A stretch of DNA of 51,072 nucleotides from positions 1 through 51,072 of the forward strand of contig BCAA01000016.1 in assembly GCA_001305115.1 (NCBI GenBank), in the 5' to 3' direction. A model generated the notes under the pieces. That model was not told where the DNA came from and did not search any database. It saw only the letters and a program-made list of their open reading frames with translations. The translations under genes and the position numbers were made by a program. Positions 1 through 9,486 of the stretch are shown here, piece after piece. The stretch's first letter is position 1; every line of letters starts with the position of its first letter. The DNA comes from Clostridia bacterium UC5.1-1E11. Lineage in GTDB: Bacteria > Bacillota > Clostridia > Oscillospirales > Acutalibacteraceae.

Positions 1-1
1 G

Positions 2-78
2 TGGCGCGCCCGAAGGGACTCGAACCCCTGACCTTCTGATTCGTAGTCAGACACTCTATCCAGCTGAGCTACGAGCGC
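2..78 (-). tRNA. tRNA-Arg (anticodon ACG)
   Basis: Reading the minus strand, a 7-bp acceptor stem (GCGCTCG with CGGGCGC, one T-G wobble), a D-arm with AGCTCAG, an anticodon stem TCTGA/TCAGA around the loop CTACGAA, and a T-arm with GTTCGAGTC are all visible. The discriminator is G, and CCA is encoded at positions 2-4. The loop gives anticodon ACG, which decodes Arg CGN codons after A34 deamination. The molecule is 77 nt, a normal length. Confidence 0.97.
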
Positions 79-344
79 ATAAGCAGCTTACTTAAAGCTG
101 CCATAGTATAATAGCATGTTTGTCCGAAAATTACAAGGGGTTTTTTAAAAATTCTTCCAATTATTTGTCGGTTGCTTAGAAAAATCTTTAATAGAGGGAA
201 AATCATCTTCCATTCCGGCCACCCAAAAGAAAAATACCATTCTGTAAAGAAGTACAAAACGTAGGAAAACTTGATAGCAAAGCGCAGAGACCGCATTGTC
301 CCTAAACCCTATATAGGAAAAGCAAAATGCGGCTTTCGGCCGGC

Positions 345-2255
345 CTATTGAAGATCCTTTGGACCGGGAGCTGGTTGAGCTGGCGTTTCCTTTTCTGTTG
401 GATAAGCCCATTTTAGAACGGTACATTCAAGAGGTGCAAGGGAAAGTGCGTTGCGGTCGTCTGGTAATTTACCAATCATTGGATCTGCCTCCTGCCATTC
501 TGGGGGAAGATAGATACAGTGATCCTGTGCCCCAGCGTTGATGGCGACCAACAGGCGCTCTTTTCCGTCGTCACGCACATAAGCCATACAATGGTCCCCT
601 GCCATCAGGGGATAAAGCGCGCCTTCTTTTAAACATGGACATGCGTTACGAAGTTTGGCGAGATGGCGGTACCATTCGATCAGTTCCTCGTCCTCCTTGC
701 CCCAAGGATAGCAGCCTCGGTTAAAGGGATCGCGGTATCCTTCCAGACCAGCTTCATCCCCGTAGTAAATGCAGGGAATTCCCGGCAGCGTGTACTGCAT
801 CAATGCAGCTAAACGCAGTAGACGCAATCCCTTTCGCCTGCGTTCACGGGTGAGATGGGTGGTACTCTGCCAATGACGGCCGTGATTATGCATCGGTTCC
901 CCGGCCAATACGGTGATTGCCCGTTCCGTATCGTGTGTACCGATGTGGTTCATCAACATGCGTAAAACCTGAGGAGGATAATTCTCCACGATATTCATAA
1001 TGATTTCCATCATGTTGGAGGCGTCTGCCCCAGTCAGGAAACCCAGAATGGCATTGCGGAAGGGGTAATTCATCACGCTGTCGAGCTGATGCCCCTGGAA
1101 ATATTTACGGCGCTGTCCATAGGCTTCCTTGTTGGAAGCATCTTCCCAGACTTCCCCCAAAACAACGGCGCCGGGTTTCTCTGCTTTCGCTGCTGCTCGC
1201 AGGTTTTCCAAAAATTCGTCCGGCAACTCATCGGCGACATCCAGACGCCATCCATCTGCGCCAAGGGCCAACCATTTGCGGATGATTCCATGTTCCCCGT
1301 TGATATAGTCATTGTAGGAAGGGTCACACTCGTTGACGTCTGGCAAGGTATCAAAATTCCACCAACAGTCGTAGTGATCGGGCCAGGGATGGAAATTGTA
1401 CCAGGAGAAATAGGGGGATTGCTGCGAGTGGTAGGCGCCTTGAACCGAATAGCGTTTTTCACGGTTAAAGTAAATGCTGTCGCTGCCGGTATGGTTAAAT
1501 ACGCCGTCCAGAATGATATGCATCCCGTATGCTTTCGCCGCCGTACACAAATGCTGGAAATCGGCCTCTGTACCAAGCAGGGGATCGACTTTGGAATAAT
1601 CTGCGGTGTTATAACGGTGATTGGAATGCGCCTCAAAGATGGGATTGAGATAGATACAGGTCACGCCGAGCGATTTCAAATAGGGAAGTTTTTCTTCAAT
1701 GCCTTTTAAGTCACCGCCAAAATAATCGGAATTGGTGATTTTTCCCTGTGCATCGGGCTGCCAGTCTGGCTGGTCACCCCATTGTTCATGTAACTTACGA
1801 TCTTCGGGCACATTTGCCTTCGGCGTACCCGAATTATAAAAGCGGTCCGGAAAAATTTGGTACATAATTCCGCCGGACAACCACTTGGGGGTTTCAAATG
1901 CAGGGTCATAGACGGTAAGTTGCCACGGGCCATTGTGCGACTCAGTGGACCCTTCACCCCCAAATCCTTTTTTTAGTTCCAAGGTACCGCGCCATGTGTC
2001 GATGTAAAAGCGGTAGAAATACAGTCCAGGCGCCTTCGGCGTGAAGTGGCATTCCCACCATTCATGGGTTTCACCATCCATACCGCACCAGAACATGCCG
2101 AAATTTTCCGTTTGTCCCCAGTTGTCGTCCTGAACCACCAGACGCGCCGCAGAGCATTTTAAATCGCGCGGAACGTTGATGCGGAAATGAACCGGTGATT
2201 TTGCGGGCACTGCGCCCGTTGGGTTTCGGTAAGCTGGATTGCGTGAATTGAACAT
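345..2255 (-). CDS. GH13 alpha-glucan hydrolase, neopullulanase/cyclomaltodextrinase type
   Basis: A 636-residue glycoside hydrolase family 13 enzyme, expected to cleave alpha-1,4 (and possibly alpha-1,6) links in maltodextrins or glycogen-derived glucans in the cytoplasm, since there is no signal peptide. The N-terminal ~140 residues look like the beta-sandwich that precedes the barrel in neopullulanases. The barrel motifs follow: QIFPDRF, DGVFNHTG (region I), LPDVNE (region V), GWRLDVADE with nucleophile Asp339, LGEVWE with acid/base Glu368, and IGTHDTERA with Asp442. The chosen ATG is preceded by GGGGAGA at 5-nt spacing. A much longer open frame exists upstream, but it runs through the hairpin region and has no homologous look. 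The gene lies 240 bp downstream of glycogen phosphorylase on the same strand, so the two probably form a glucan-degradation unit. Exact substrate preference cannot be read from sequence. Confidence 0.93.
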   Translation of the reverse strand: MFNSRNPAYRNPTGAVPAKSPVHFRINVPRDLKCSAARLVVQDDNWGQTENFGMFWCGMDGETHEWWECHFTPKAPGLYFYRFYIDTWRGTLELKKGFGGEGSTESHNGPWQLTVYDPAFETPKWLSGGIMYQIFPDRFYNSGTPKANVPEDRKLHEQWGDQPDWQPDAQGKITNSDYFGGDLKGIEEKLPYLKSLGVTCIYLNPIFEAHSNHRYNTADYSKVDPLLGTEADFQHLCTAAKAYGMHIILDGVFNHTGSDSIYFNREKRYSVQGAYHSQQSPYFSWYNFHPWPDHYDCWWNFDTLPDVNECDPSYNDYINGEHGIIRKWLALGADGWRLDVADELPDEFLENLRAAAKAEKPGAVVLGEVWEDASNKEAYGQRRKYFQGHQLDSVMNYPFRNAILGFLTGADASNMMEIIMNIVENYPPQVLRMLMNHIGTHDTERAITVLAGEPMHNHGRHWQSTTHLTRERRRKGLRLLRLAALMQYTLPGIPCIYYGDEAGLEGYRDPFNRGCYPWGKEDEELIEWYRHLAKLRNACPCLKEGALYPLMAGDHCMAYVRDDGKERLLVAINAGAQDHCIYLPPEWQEADPMIGKLPDDRNALSLAPLECTVLKWAYPTEKETPAQPAPGPKDLQ

Positions 2256-2357
2256 CGTGTTCTCCCCTTTTAAATGAACAATAGAATCGTTGTATTGATA
2301 TCCTCTAGTACCATATCTTTCTCGGGACTTACCACATTTACCGTACAAAGCGGGCCG

Positions 2358-2424
2358 CCATGGAACACGATGTGTTCCATTACAAAAGCTGTGCACAGCT
2401 TTTGTGCCGAGCGCCGTGAGGCGC
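2358..2424. repeat. Three consecutive hairpins between glgP and the GH13 gene
   Basis: Three inverted repeats stand side by side. ATGGAACAC/GTGTTCCAT with a 3-nt loop lies at 2360-2380. A perfect 24-bp palindrome centred on GTGCAC lies at 2382-2405. GCGCC/GGCGC with a 4-nt loop lies at 2411-2424. None is followed by a convincing T-run on the minus strand. They lie in the transcribed spacer of the glgP-GH13 pair and may act as an mRNA-processing or partial termination element, or be a copy of a dispersed palindromic repeat. Structure is seen; function is inference. Confidence 0.7.
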
Positions 2425-2495
2425 CCGGCGGCGGGCCCGGAATCCATTTTTGATCCGAGAATTGGTAGGAAAATGGAAGCGACTCCCGATCGCTT

Positions 2496-4967
2496 TTAGC
2501 GCATTTTCTTGAAGATAGGCTTTTTGACCGCTGTTTTGACAGTCTTATCCACAGGTGGCGCTGGCGGGACAGGCGTTGCGTGCCAGATATTGTCGGCGTA
2601 GTCCCGGATGGAGCGGTCTGCGGCAAAACGGCCTGCTTTGGAAATATTGACCAGGCCCATCTGGTTCCAACGGCTCTGATCCTTAAAGAGCTCTACAGCG
2701 CGGTTCTGTGCCTGTGCGTAAGATTCAAAGTCCGCCAGGACCATGTACGGGTCTTGGTTCAGAAGAGAGTCCGTAATATCGTGGAACGACACGCCGCAGA
2801 AGCCCTTGTTCATTTCATCGATAGCGTTACGAATCACCTGGTTGTTCTCATAGAAGACGCGCGGACGGTAACCGGAACGCTTCAGAGCCGCAACCTCGGG
2901 CGTAGTCATGCCGAACAGAATGATGTTCTCGTCGCCGACCGCCTCATGGATTTCCACATTTGCACCGTCGAGCGTACCCAAGGTAACAGCACCGTTAATC
3001 ATGAACTTCATATTGCTGGTGCCCGAAGCCTCGGTGCCAGCCAGGGAAATCTGTTCGCTGATGTCTGCCGCCGGGGTGAGGAGTTCGGCCAGTGTAACGC
3101 GGTAATCTTCCACATAGACGACCTTGAGCTTCTGATTTACGCGGGGATCGTTGTTGATGGTTTCCGCCAAATCGACGATAAAGCGGATCATCTGCTTTGC
3201 AAAGTAGTACCCTGCCGCGGCCTTTGCACCAAAGATATATGTGTGCGGTGTAAAGTCGGCATTCGGGTTGTTGCGCAGCCACTGATACAGGGTCAGAATG
3301 TGCAGTGCGTTCAGGTGCTGGCGCTTGTATTCATGCATACGTTTGATCTGGATGTCGAAGATGGAATCCGGGTCGAGCGTGATGTTATTCGCTTTTTTGA
3401 TATATTCAGCAAGACGAATCTTATTGTTGCGTTTAATTTTGCCAAGCTGTTCCAACACGGAGGCGTCATTTTTGAATTCGAGGAATTTTTCCAACTGAGC
3501 AGCATCGTGGATATAACCATCGCCGATTTTTTCTGTCAGCAAAGCAGCCAACTCCGGATTGGACTGGTTCAACCAGCGGCGGTGTGCAATGCCGTTGGTC
3601 ACGTTCTGGAACTTCTCGGGCATTTCCGTGTAGAAATCGTTGAAAACAGTCTCCTTTAGAATGTCGCTGTGCAACGCAGACACACCATTGACGGAGTGGG
3701 CGCTGATGACCGCCAGGTTAGCCATTTTGACATAACCGTCATTCAACGGCGCCATACGGCCGACCTTATAACCATCTACATGACGCTGATGCATCTGCTC
3801 ACAGAACCGGCGGTTGATCTCTTGGATAATCTGATAAATACGCGGCAGACGGAACTTGAAGAGCTCTTCGCTCCAACATTCAAGCGCCTCGGACATGACG
3901 GTGTGGTTGGTATAGGCGGTTGTGCGGGTAACAATATCCCACGCAGCTTCCCAAGTATAACCGCACTCGTCCAGCATCACACGCATCATCTCCGGGATGG
4001 CAAGCACCGGGTGGGTGTCGTTCAGATGAATTGCAACCGAATCCGGCAGATTGTCGAGCGTGCTATATTTGAACAGGTGACGGCGGATGATGTCTTGAAT
4101 CGTCGCAGAGACCAGGAAATATTGCTGCGACAGACGCAGGCTCTTCCCCTCGAGATGGTTATCCTCCGGGTACAAGACCTTTGTGATGACCTCGGCCATG
4201 GCATTCTGCTCCATAGCGCGGAGGTAGTCGCCGCTGTTGAAGCGGGACATATCGAAGGCCTCGCCGCGGGCGGACCAAATGCGCAGGACGTTGATGCCTC
4301 TGCCGTCCATGCCGGATACATACATATCATACGGCACGGCCATCACTTTGTCGTAATCCTTATGGTTCACAATATGGTATTGGTTGTTCCAGTATTCTTC
4401 GATATGGCCGCCGAAGTGGACCTCGACGCGCTTTTCTGGAACTTCCTGCAACCAAACTTTGCCGCCCGGCAGCCAGAAGTCCGGCAGCTCGGTCTGCCAG
4501 CCATCGACCAATTTCTGGCGGAAGATGCCGTATTCGTAACAAAGGGAATAGCCCATTGCCGGATACCCTTGGGTGGACAAGCCGTCCAGGAAACATGCGG
4601 CCAAACGGCCCAACCCGCCGTTGCCAAGGCCTGCGTCCGGCTCCTTTTCATACAGGTTGTCGAGCTTCAGCCCCATTTCGGAAAGCGCCTTGCGGAAGTC
4701 CTCCTCGATTCCGAGGTTGAACAGATTGTTTTTCAGAGAACGTCCCATCAGGAATTCCATGCAGAGATAATAAACACGCTTGGTGTGTGTTTCCTCTGCG
4801 CGGGCCTTGAATTCCAGATAACCCTTTGCCATGAGGTCGCGCACGACGAGGACAACCGCCTTATAACATTGATCATCGGTTGCATTTTCCAGCGTCAGGC
4901 CAAAGTTATGCTGCAGCTTAGCTACAATTTGTTCTTTGATCGTATTGATCGGCAGCCGGTAGTTCAT
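2496..4967 (-). CDS. glgP: Glycogen/starch phosphorylase
   Basis: An 823-residue phosphorylase (family GT35) that releases glucose-1-phosphate from the non-reducing ends of glycogen or maltodextrin using phosphate and PLP. The length matches the family. Diagnostic segments include LGNGGLGRLAACFLDG, HLNDTHPV, QIKRMHEYKRQ, and GTEASGTSNMKF, in which Lys654 is the PLP-binding lysine. The ATG at the chosen start has GGAGGA upstream. A longer frame starting 63 bases earlier lacks family similarity at its start. The gene is transcribed from a good minus-strand promoter just upstream and is followed by the GH13 enzyme. The C-terminus is a basic Pro/Lys-rich tail (about 20 residues), not part of the conserved fold. 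Confidence 0.97.
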   Translation of the reverse strand: MNYRLPINTIKEQIVAKLQHNFGLTLENATDDQCYKAVVLVVRDLMAKGYLEFKARAEETHTKRVYYLCMEFLMGRSLKNNLFNLGIEEDFRKALSEMGLKLDNLYEKEPDAGLGNGGLGRLAACFLDGLSTQGYPAMGYSLCYEYGIFRQKLVDGWQTELPDFWLPGGKVWLQEVPEKRVEVHFGGHIEEYWNNQYHIVNHKDYDKVMAVPYDMYVSGMDGRGINVLRIWSARGEAFDMSRFNSGDYLRAMEQNAMAEVITKVLYPEDNHLEGKSLRLSQQYFLVSATIQDIIRRHLFKYSTLDNLPDSVAIHLNDTHPVLAIPEMMRVMLDECGYTWEAAWDIVTRTTAYTNHTVMSEALECWSEELFKFRLPRIYQIIQEINRRFCEQMHQRHVDGYKVGRMAPLNDGYVKMANLAVISAHSVNGVSALHSDILKETVFNDFYTEMPEKFQNVTNGIAHRRWLNQSNPELAALLTEKIGDGYIHDAAQLEKFLEFKNDASVLEQLGKIKRNNKIRLAEYIKKANNITLDPDSIFDIQIKRMHEYKRQHLNALHILTLYQWLRNNPNADFTPHTYIFGAKAAAGYYFAKQMIRFIVDLAETINNDPRVNQKLKVVYVEDYRVTLAELLTPAADISEQISLAGTEASGTSNMKFMINGAVTLGTLDGANVEIHEAVGDENIILFGMTTPEVAALKRSGYRPRVFYENNQVIRNAIDEMNKGFCGVSFHDITDSLLNQDPYMVLADFESYAQAQNRAVELFKDQSRWNQMGLVNISKAGRFAADRSIRDYADNIWHATPVPPAPPVDKTVKTAVKKPIFKKMR

Positions 4968-5034
4968 AAGAAATCCTCCAAATGTCCAAGAAGTATATAT
5001 ATGTGAGAGAACGACCTGTTGGTCATACATACTT

Positions 5035-5063
5035 ATTATATACCAATTATTACTAATTTACAA
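5035..5063 (-). promoter_or_regulatory. Sigma-A type promoter of glgP
   Basis: On the minus strand TTGTAA is followed after exactly 17 bp by TATAAT, placing the start of transcription roughly 60 nt before the glgP ATG. A small dyad (GACC-tgtt-GGTC) lies in the leader at about 5014-5025. No operator of a known family is recognised. Confidence 0.65.
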
Positions 5064-5367
5064 CAAAATCATTCGTTTATCCGCGGATTTCCTTTCCGGG
5101 GGAAATTCCGCATGGGGAAGCCAAAAAAGCCAAATTTACCACAGGAAGGGGCTCTGTGTGCCTTGCAAATGATTTTTGGATGAAATTTATGCACTTTTAC
5201 TAAATTTCAACAATATGACTGTTTTGCAGAGCTTTCCCCTTTTTCAGAAAAGAAACGCTTCCTTATTTGACCAAAATAGACTATAATAATAGCTGCTATA
5301 GAGATTAAAAGCCGGAACGGACGGTTTCCCGCGCCGTTTTCGGCTGGGAAATAGGGGGTATGTTTTC
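5064..5367. other. Divergent intergenic region, glgP / zapA
   Basis: About 300 bases without a gene. A perfect TATAAT sits at 5282-5287 on the plus strand, but the -35 window at 17 bp (TTCCTT) is poor, and TTGACC at 5267-5272 is too close to pair with it. A zapA promoter is likely here but cannot be fixed. Nothing else is recognised. Confidence 0.4.
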
Positions 5368-5925
5368 ATGAGCAGGAACCGTATCCGGTTAAACATCTGC
5401 GGGGCGGAATTTGCCCTCACCTCAGACGACAGCGAATCGTATATCCATGCGATAGCAGAGGAGGTGGAGGCCGGAATCACCGAATTGGTGGAAAAGAATC
5501 CGCACATTTCGATCACAACAGCAGGGATTATTTCGGCGCTCAACTACTGCGACGCAAAGCATAAAGCGGAGGATGCAGCGGACAACCTGCGTTCTCAGAT
5601 CAAGGATTACCTGGAGGATTCCTCTCACGCGCGTACAGAGGCAGAAGAGGCACGCCGGGAGGTGGAACGCCTGAAGAAAGAAATGCAGACCCTGCGGGCG
5701 CGCCTTTCTGAGCAAACCGAACAGATGGCGAAAGCTGCTCGCGAGCCACAAAAGGCCATCGATGTAGAACCGGCGGTACAACAAAAACCATCCAAGGCGG
5801 TTCCGCGGCAGCAGGGCTATGCCCGTACGGCGAGAGAACATATCCCAGGCGAGCGCGCCCAGACTGTGGTGGAGGACCCGGAAGGCTTTATGAGCTTCTT
5901 CGAGAAAAAAGACGATGAACGGTAA
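5368..5925 (+). CDS. zapA: Cell division protein ZapA (Z-ring associated)
   Basis: A 185-residue protein whose first ~95 residues match the ZapA fold: a short beta segment (RIRLNICGAEFALTSDD) followed by a helix and a long coiled coil. ZapA bundles FtsZ filaments at midcell. After residue ~95 the protein continues with a heptad-rich helix (EEARREVERLKKEMQTLRAR) and a low-complexity basic tail, so it is longer than the ~90-residue ZapA of Bacillus but typical of clostridial ones. The start ATG is the first in frame; an AT-rich leader precedes it with GGGGGT nearby. It overlaps the next gene by 11 bases, indicating co-translation. Confidence 0.85.
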   Translation: MSRNRIRLNICGAEFALTSDDSESYIHAIAEEVEAGITELVEKNPHISITTAGIISALNYCDAKHKAEDAADNLRSQIKDYLEDSSHARTEAEEARREVERLKKEMQTLRARLSEQTEQMAKAAREPQKAIDVEPAVQQKPSKAVPRQQGYARTAREHIPGERAQTVVEDPEGFMSFFEKKDDER

Positions 5926-8020
5926 TCCGATGCAACCAAAGGTTCCCGAGGTTTTAGCGCCGGCAGGTGGCCCGGAAAGCCTCCAGGCTGCGGTACGCGC
6001 GGGGGCAGACGCCGTGTATTTGGGGGCGTCTGCATTCAGCGCCCGCGCCAATGCAAAGAATTTTGACGGGCAAGCGCTCAAAGAGGCCGTGTACTATTGT
6101 CATGCGCGCGGCGTAAAAGTATATCTTGCCTTGAACACGCTGTTACAGGAAAATGAGCTGTTGCCTGCGTTAGAGTTGTTGCAATACGCCTGTACCCTTC
6201 CGGTGGATGCGGTGCTGGTGCAGGATATGGGCCTTTTTCTCTTGGCGAAGAGATGCGCGCCGGGGATGCCCATCCATGCGTCCACGCAGATGTCGCTTCA
6301 TACGCCGGCCGGCGTTCGTGCAGCATATGCGTCCGGAATGGCCCGCGTGGTGCTCTCCAGGGAAATGTCGCTTCGTGAAATCGCCGAGGTTCACACCGCC
6401 TGTCCGGTGGAATTGGAGGCGTTTGTTCACGGAGCCCTGTGTATGTCCGTTTCCGGACAGTGTTATTTCAGTTCCATGCTGGGCGCGCGCAGCGGCAACC
6501 GGGGATTGTGTGCTCAGCCGTGCCGTCTGCCGTTTTCCACGCCGGGTGGAACCGGCCATGACCTCAGCCTGAAGGATCTCTCGATGATTGAACGCATAGG
6601 AGAGCTGGCACAAGCGGGGGTTGTCAGTGCCAAAATCGAAGGACGTATGAAACGGCCGGAGTATGTGGCGGCGGCCGTGCGCGCATGCCGTCTTTCCGCC
6701 GATGGGCATGCTCTTCCGCCAGATCTGATGCGCAATTTGGGCGCAGTGTTCTCCCGTTCCGGATTTACTACGGGGTACCTCGACGGACATCTGGGCCGGG
6801 AGATGTTTGGAACACGGACGAAAGAGGACGTGACCGGAGCGACGGAAGCGGTGTTTTCAGATCTGCGGAACCTGTACCGCCAAGAGATGCAGAGGGTACC
6901 GGTTGTCTTTTCACTGAAGGTCCATGCGGGGGAACCCGTGTGCCTCACGGCCCGAGACCACGATGGCCATGAAACCTTTGCGCAGGGACCTGTGCCAGAG
7001 CCTGCGCTGCGCCGGCCGGTGACCGCAGAGCGGTGTACGGACCAGCTGCAAAAAACGGGCGGTACGCCTTTTGGGGTGGAGAAGATTTCCTGCGACCTAG
7101 AGGACGGCCTGAGTATTCCGGTTTCGCTGCTGAACCGGTTGCGCCGGGAAGTATTGGAAAAGCTGGAATGGCTCCGCGCGGTGCGGGAACCCGTCGCATT
7201 TTCCATGAAACCATTCTCTCCCATGCCGCACCGGGTATACCTCCCCAGTGGAAAATTGCCATTGCGTGCACGTTTTTCAGGGATTGATCTTCCGGAGGCA
7301 GCAAAGGAATGCGAGCGGGTGTACCTTCCCTATGCGGCCGCGCCGGAGAAACTGGCGGCTTTGCGGAAAGAAGGGGTCCGCGTTGCTTTGGATCTGCCGC
7401 GAGGGATGTTCGGTATGGAAGAAGCGGTCAGAACGCGGTTACAGGCGGCAAAAGAGGCCGGCATCACGCATGTGTGGGCGGGGAACCTGGGCGCTGCGGC
7501 GCTTGCAAAGGAGCTGGGGATGACCGTCCACGGCGGCTTTTCATTAAATGTGACGAATTCCGCGGCCCTGGAATGGTATTCTGATTTTGGTTTGACGGAC
7601 ACAGAGCTGAGCTTTGAATTAGCGTTGTCTGCAGCTGCTCAGCTGGGTGGGACGTTACCCCGCGGTTGGGTGCTCTACGGGCGATTGCCGCTGATGTTGA
7701 CGAGGAACTGCCCTGCGGCCAATTCTGAAAAAGGATGCCTGCATTGTACAACGGCGCCGGAACTGACCGACCGCAAAGGGGTTCGCTTTCCGGTGCAATG
7801 TTACGGGGCGTGCAGCGAAGTGCTCAATTCCGTTCCGCTCTGGATGGCCGACCGCTTGAATGAGGTCAAACATGTGGATTTCGGAGTCCTGCGGTTTACC
7901 ACGGAGACAAAAGAAGAGCAGCAACGGGTGTTGGAAGCGTACCTACATGGAAAGGGAGTGTCTCTTCCATCCGGGACGTTTACCCGGGGGCTTTACTATA
8001 AAGGATGGGTGATGAGCTGA
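5915..8020 (+). CDS. Peptidase U32 family protein (RlhA-like, DUF3656-containing)
   Basis: A 701-residue U32 family protein. The N-terminal TIM-barrel begins PEVLAPAGGPESLQAAVRAGADAVYLG, and the family signature lies around residues 175-210 (EAFVHGALCMSVSGQCYFSS, then GNRGLCAQPCR with conserved cysteines). Further cysteines near residues 590-630 (NCPA, GCLHC, CYGAC) are consistent with iron-sulfur ligands. Some U32 members (RlhA, TrhP) act in prephenate-dependent hydroxylation of rRNA or tRNA bases rather than proteolysis, so an RNA-modification role is at least as likely as peptidase activity. Either ATG (5915 or 5930) could be used; the first overlaps zapA by 11 bases and is kept. Confidence 0.88.
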   Translation: MNGNPMQPKVPEVLAPAGGPESLQAAVRAGADAVYLGASAFSARANAKNFDGQALKEAVYYCHARGVKVYLALNTLLQENELLPALELLQYACTLPVDAVLVQDMGLFLLAKRCAPGMPIHASTQMSLHTPAGVRAAYASGMARVVLSREMSLREIAEVHTACPVELEAFVHGALCMSVSGQCYFSSMLGARSGNRGLCAQPCRLPFSTPGGTGHDLSLKDLSMIERIGELAQAGVVSAKIEGRMKRPEYVAAAVRACRLSADGHALPPDLMRNLGAVFSRSGFTTGYLDGHLGREMFGTRTKEDVTGATEAVFSDLRNLYRQEMQRVPVVFSLKVHAGEPVCLTARDHDGHETFAQGPVPEPALRRPVTAERCTDQLQKTGGTPFGVEKISCDLEDGLSIPVSLLNRLRREVLEKLEWLRAVREPVAFSMKPFSPMPHRVYLPSGKLPLRARFSGIDLPEAAKECERVYLPYAAAPEKLAALRKEGVRVALDLPRGMFGMEEAVRTRLQAAKEAGITHVWAGNLGAAALAKELGMTVHGGFSLNVTNSAALEWYSDFGLTDTELSFELALSAAAQLGGTLPRGWVLYGRLPLMLTRNCPAANSEKGCLHCTTAPELTDRKGVRFPVQCYGACSEVLNSVPLWMADRLNEVKHVDFGVLRFTTETKEEQQRVLEAYLHGKGVSLPSGTFTRGLYYKGWVMS

Positions 8021-8141
8021 TCGGAAAAGGGAACGTTTAAAAGCCGCGTGTGCGGGACCCTGCTATTTGGAAAAGCTGCCCGAATCATAAAAGGCTGGTG
8101 GTGGCTAGAACCCCGGCAGGCAGTTTTATTGGGATGAGTCC

Positions 8142-8986
8142 ATGGAGAGGGAAGGATGTTCATTCAAAAAGAAGACTTTTGCAGCCTTTGCATGGATGGT
8201 GGCAATGGCTCTGATCGTCTCCGGCTGTTCGCTGTTCAACCTTGGAGGGGCGGAAGCGATGGACTTTGATGCGAAGATGGAGTTAAAGGTCCCGAACCCG
8301 GTGCCGGGCGAGACACCAAAGATTCTATTTGTCGGAAACAGTCATACGTTTACCAATGACTTGCCGGGAACCTTTTACGCATTGGCCGCGGAACTCGGCT
8401 ATGAAGCGGACGTTTACGATCTAACCGAAGGGTATTATACGTTGGAAAACTTTGCTGATCCAGAGGATGAACTGGGTTCGGCGCTTGACTTGACGCTGTC
8501 CAGCGAACCGTGGAATTTTGTTGTGCTGTAAGAGAATACCAGCAATGCGGTATCCCCCACCGCGGACGAAACGATGTTTCCCTATGCGCGTACATTGGAT
8601 GAAAAGGTCAAGCGTGCGGGGGGATAAACTGCTTTTTTGATGACCTGGAGCCCTAAAAACGGCGTGAAAAGCGATCTGTTGAAGCTGGACCGCAAGAGGT
8701 ACCGTCCATGTTGGCGGAGAATTATATTTCAATTGCCGGGGAGTTGGACGACCTGTTGATCCCCGCGGGGGTGGCGTTCATGCGCTGTGCCGGCCCGTAT
8801 CCAGAGGTGGAACTGTGGGATGAGGATGGACAGCATCCGTTGCCGGTGGGGACTTATCTTGCGGCATGTACTACGTTTGCAGTCTTTTTCCAGGAGTCGC
8901 CGGAAGGATGTCCCTATACGGCGGAACTGGATGCGGACACGGCGGCGAAGTTACGGGGGATTGCCGCCGATCTAGTGTTGGTATAA
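8142..8986 (+). pseudogene. Broken SGNH-hydrolase-like lipoprotein gene (DUF4886 type)
   Basis: The reading frame starts with a lipoprotein signal (hydrophobic stretch ending IVSGC) and then the family's first block, ILFVGNSHTFTNDLP, with the putative nucleophile Ser. The frame is broken by TAA at 8529 (where Gln is expected, VVL-stop-ENTS) and by a second TAA at 8624 (in KRAGG-stop-TAFLMTW). A frameshift near 8690-8700 follows. The last part then reads on in another frame to WDEDGQHPLPVGTYLAAC, the block that carries the Asp-x-x-His catalytic pair. All parts of the ancestral gene are present in order. Two base substitutions plus an indel make this a real pseudogene rather than a sequencing slip. 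Confidence 0.85.
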
Positions 8987-9034
8987 TTCTTGGAATCGAT
9001 TTTGTTATTATTGTGGAAGTGAAGGATGTTGTCT

Positions 9035-9475
9035 ATGAAATCCTTAAAAATCAAACGTTTAAATGAAAATGCCATCCTGCCGGAGCGGGCAAGCGCTGGT
9101 GCGGCGGGGATGGATTTACATGCCTGCATCCCGTCTCCCGTGACGATTGCACCGCGTGAATTGGTGCGGATACCGACGGGGCTGGCGATTGCACTGCCCG
9201 ACGAAAATACCGTTGCGTTGATCTTTGCGCGCAGCGGCCTGGGAATTAAACATGGGGTTTCCCTCTCCAATGCGGTGGGGGTGATCGACAGCGATTACCG
9301 AGGGGAAATCTGTGTCGGCCTGTGCAACGTAGGAGGGGAACCGTACACCATTGAGCCGAATGAACGGATCGCCCAAATGGTGTTGATGCCGGTCTTGCAG
9401 TTGCCTTTGGAGGAAACAGACGACCTGGGCGAGACGGAACGCGGGACAGGCGGTCTGGGTTCCACTGGCCGGTAA
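9035..9475 (+). CDS. dut: dUTP diphosphatase
   Basis: A 146-residue trimeric-type dUTPase hydrolysing dUTP to dUMP and pyrophosphate, which protects DNA from uracil and feeds dTMP synthesis. The five family motifs are visible: AGMDL, ARSGLGIKHGV (phosphate-binding Ser), GVIDSDYRGEI (catalytic Asp), RIAQMV, and the C-terminal arm RGTGGLGSTGR. The start at 9035 is preferred over 9026 because GAAGGA lies 8 nt upstream of it. It is followed after 11 bases by the DUF4321 gene, so they are probably co-transcribed. Confidence 0.97.
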   Translation: MKSLKIKRLNENAILPERASAGAAGMDLHACIPSPVTIAPRELVRIPTGLAIALPDENTVALIFARSGLGIKHGVSLSNAVGVIDSDYRGEICVGLCNVGGEPYTIEPNERIAQMVLMPVLQLPLEETDDLGETERGTGGLGSTGR

Positions 9476-9486
9476 GGGGCGTTGCT

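Noticed and set aside
8500..8640. Stop-codon readthrough or selenocysteine insertion in the DUF4886-like gene
   Set aside because: Both stops are TAA, not TGA, and a frameshift follows, so recoding cannot restore the protein.
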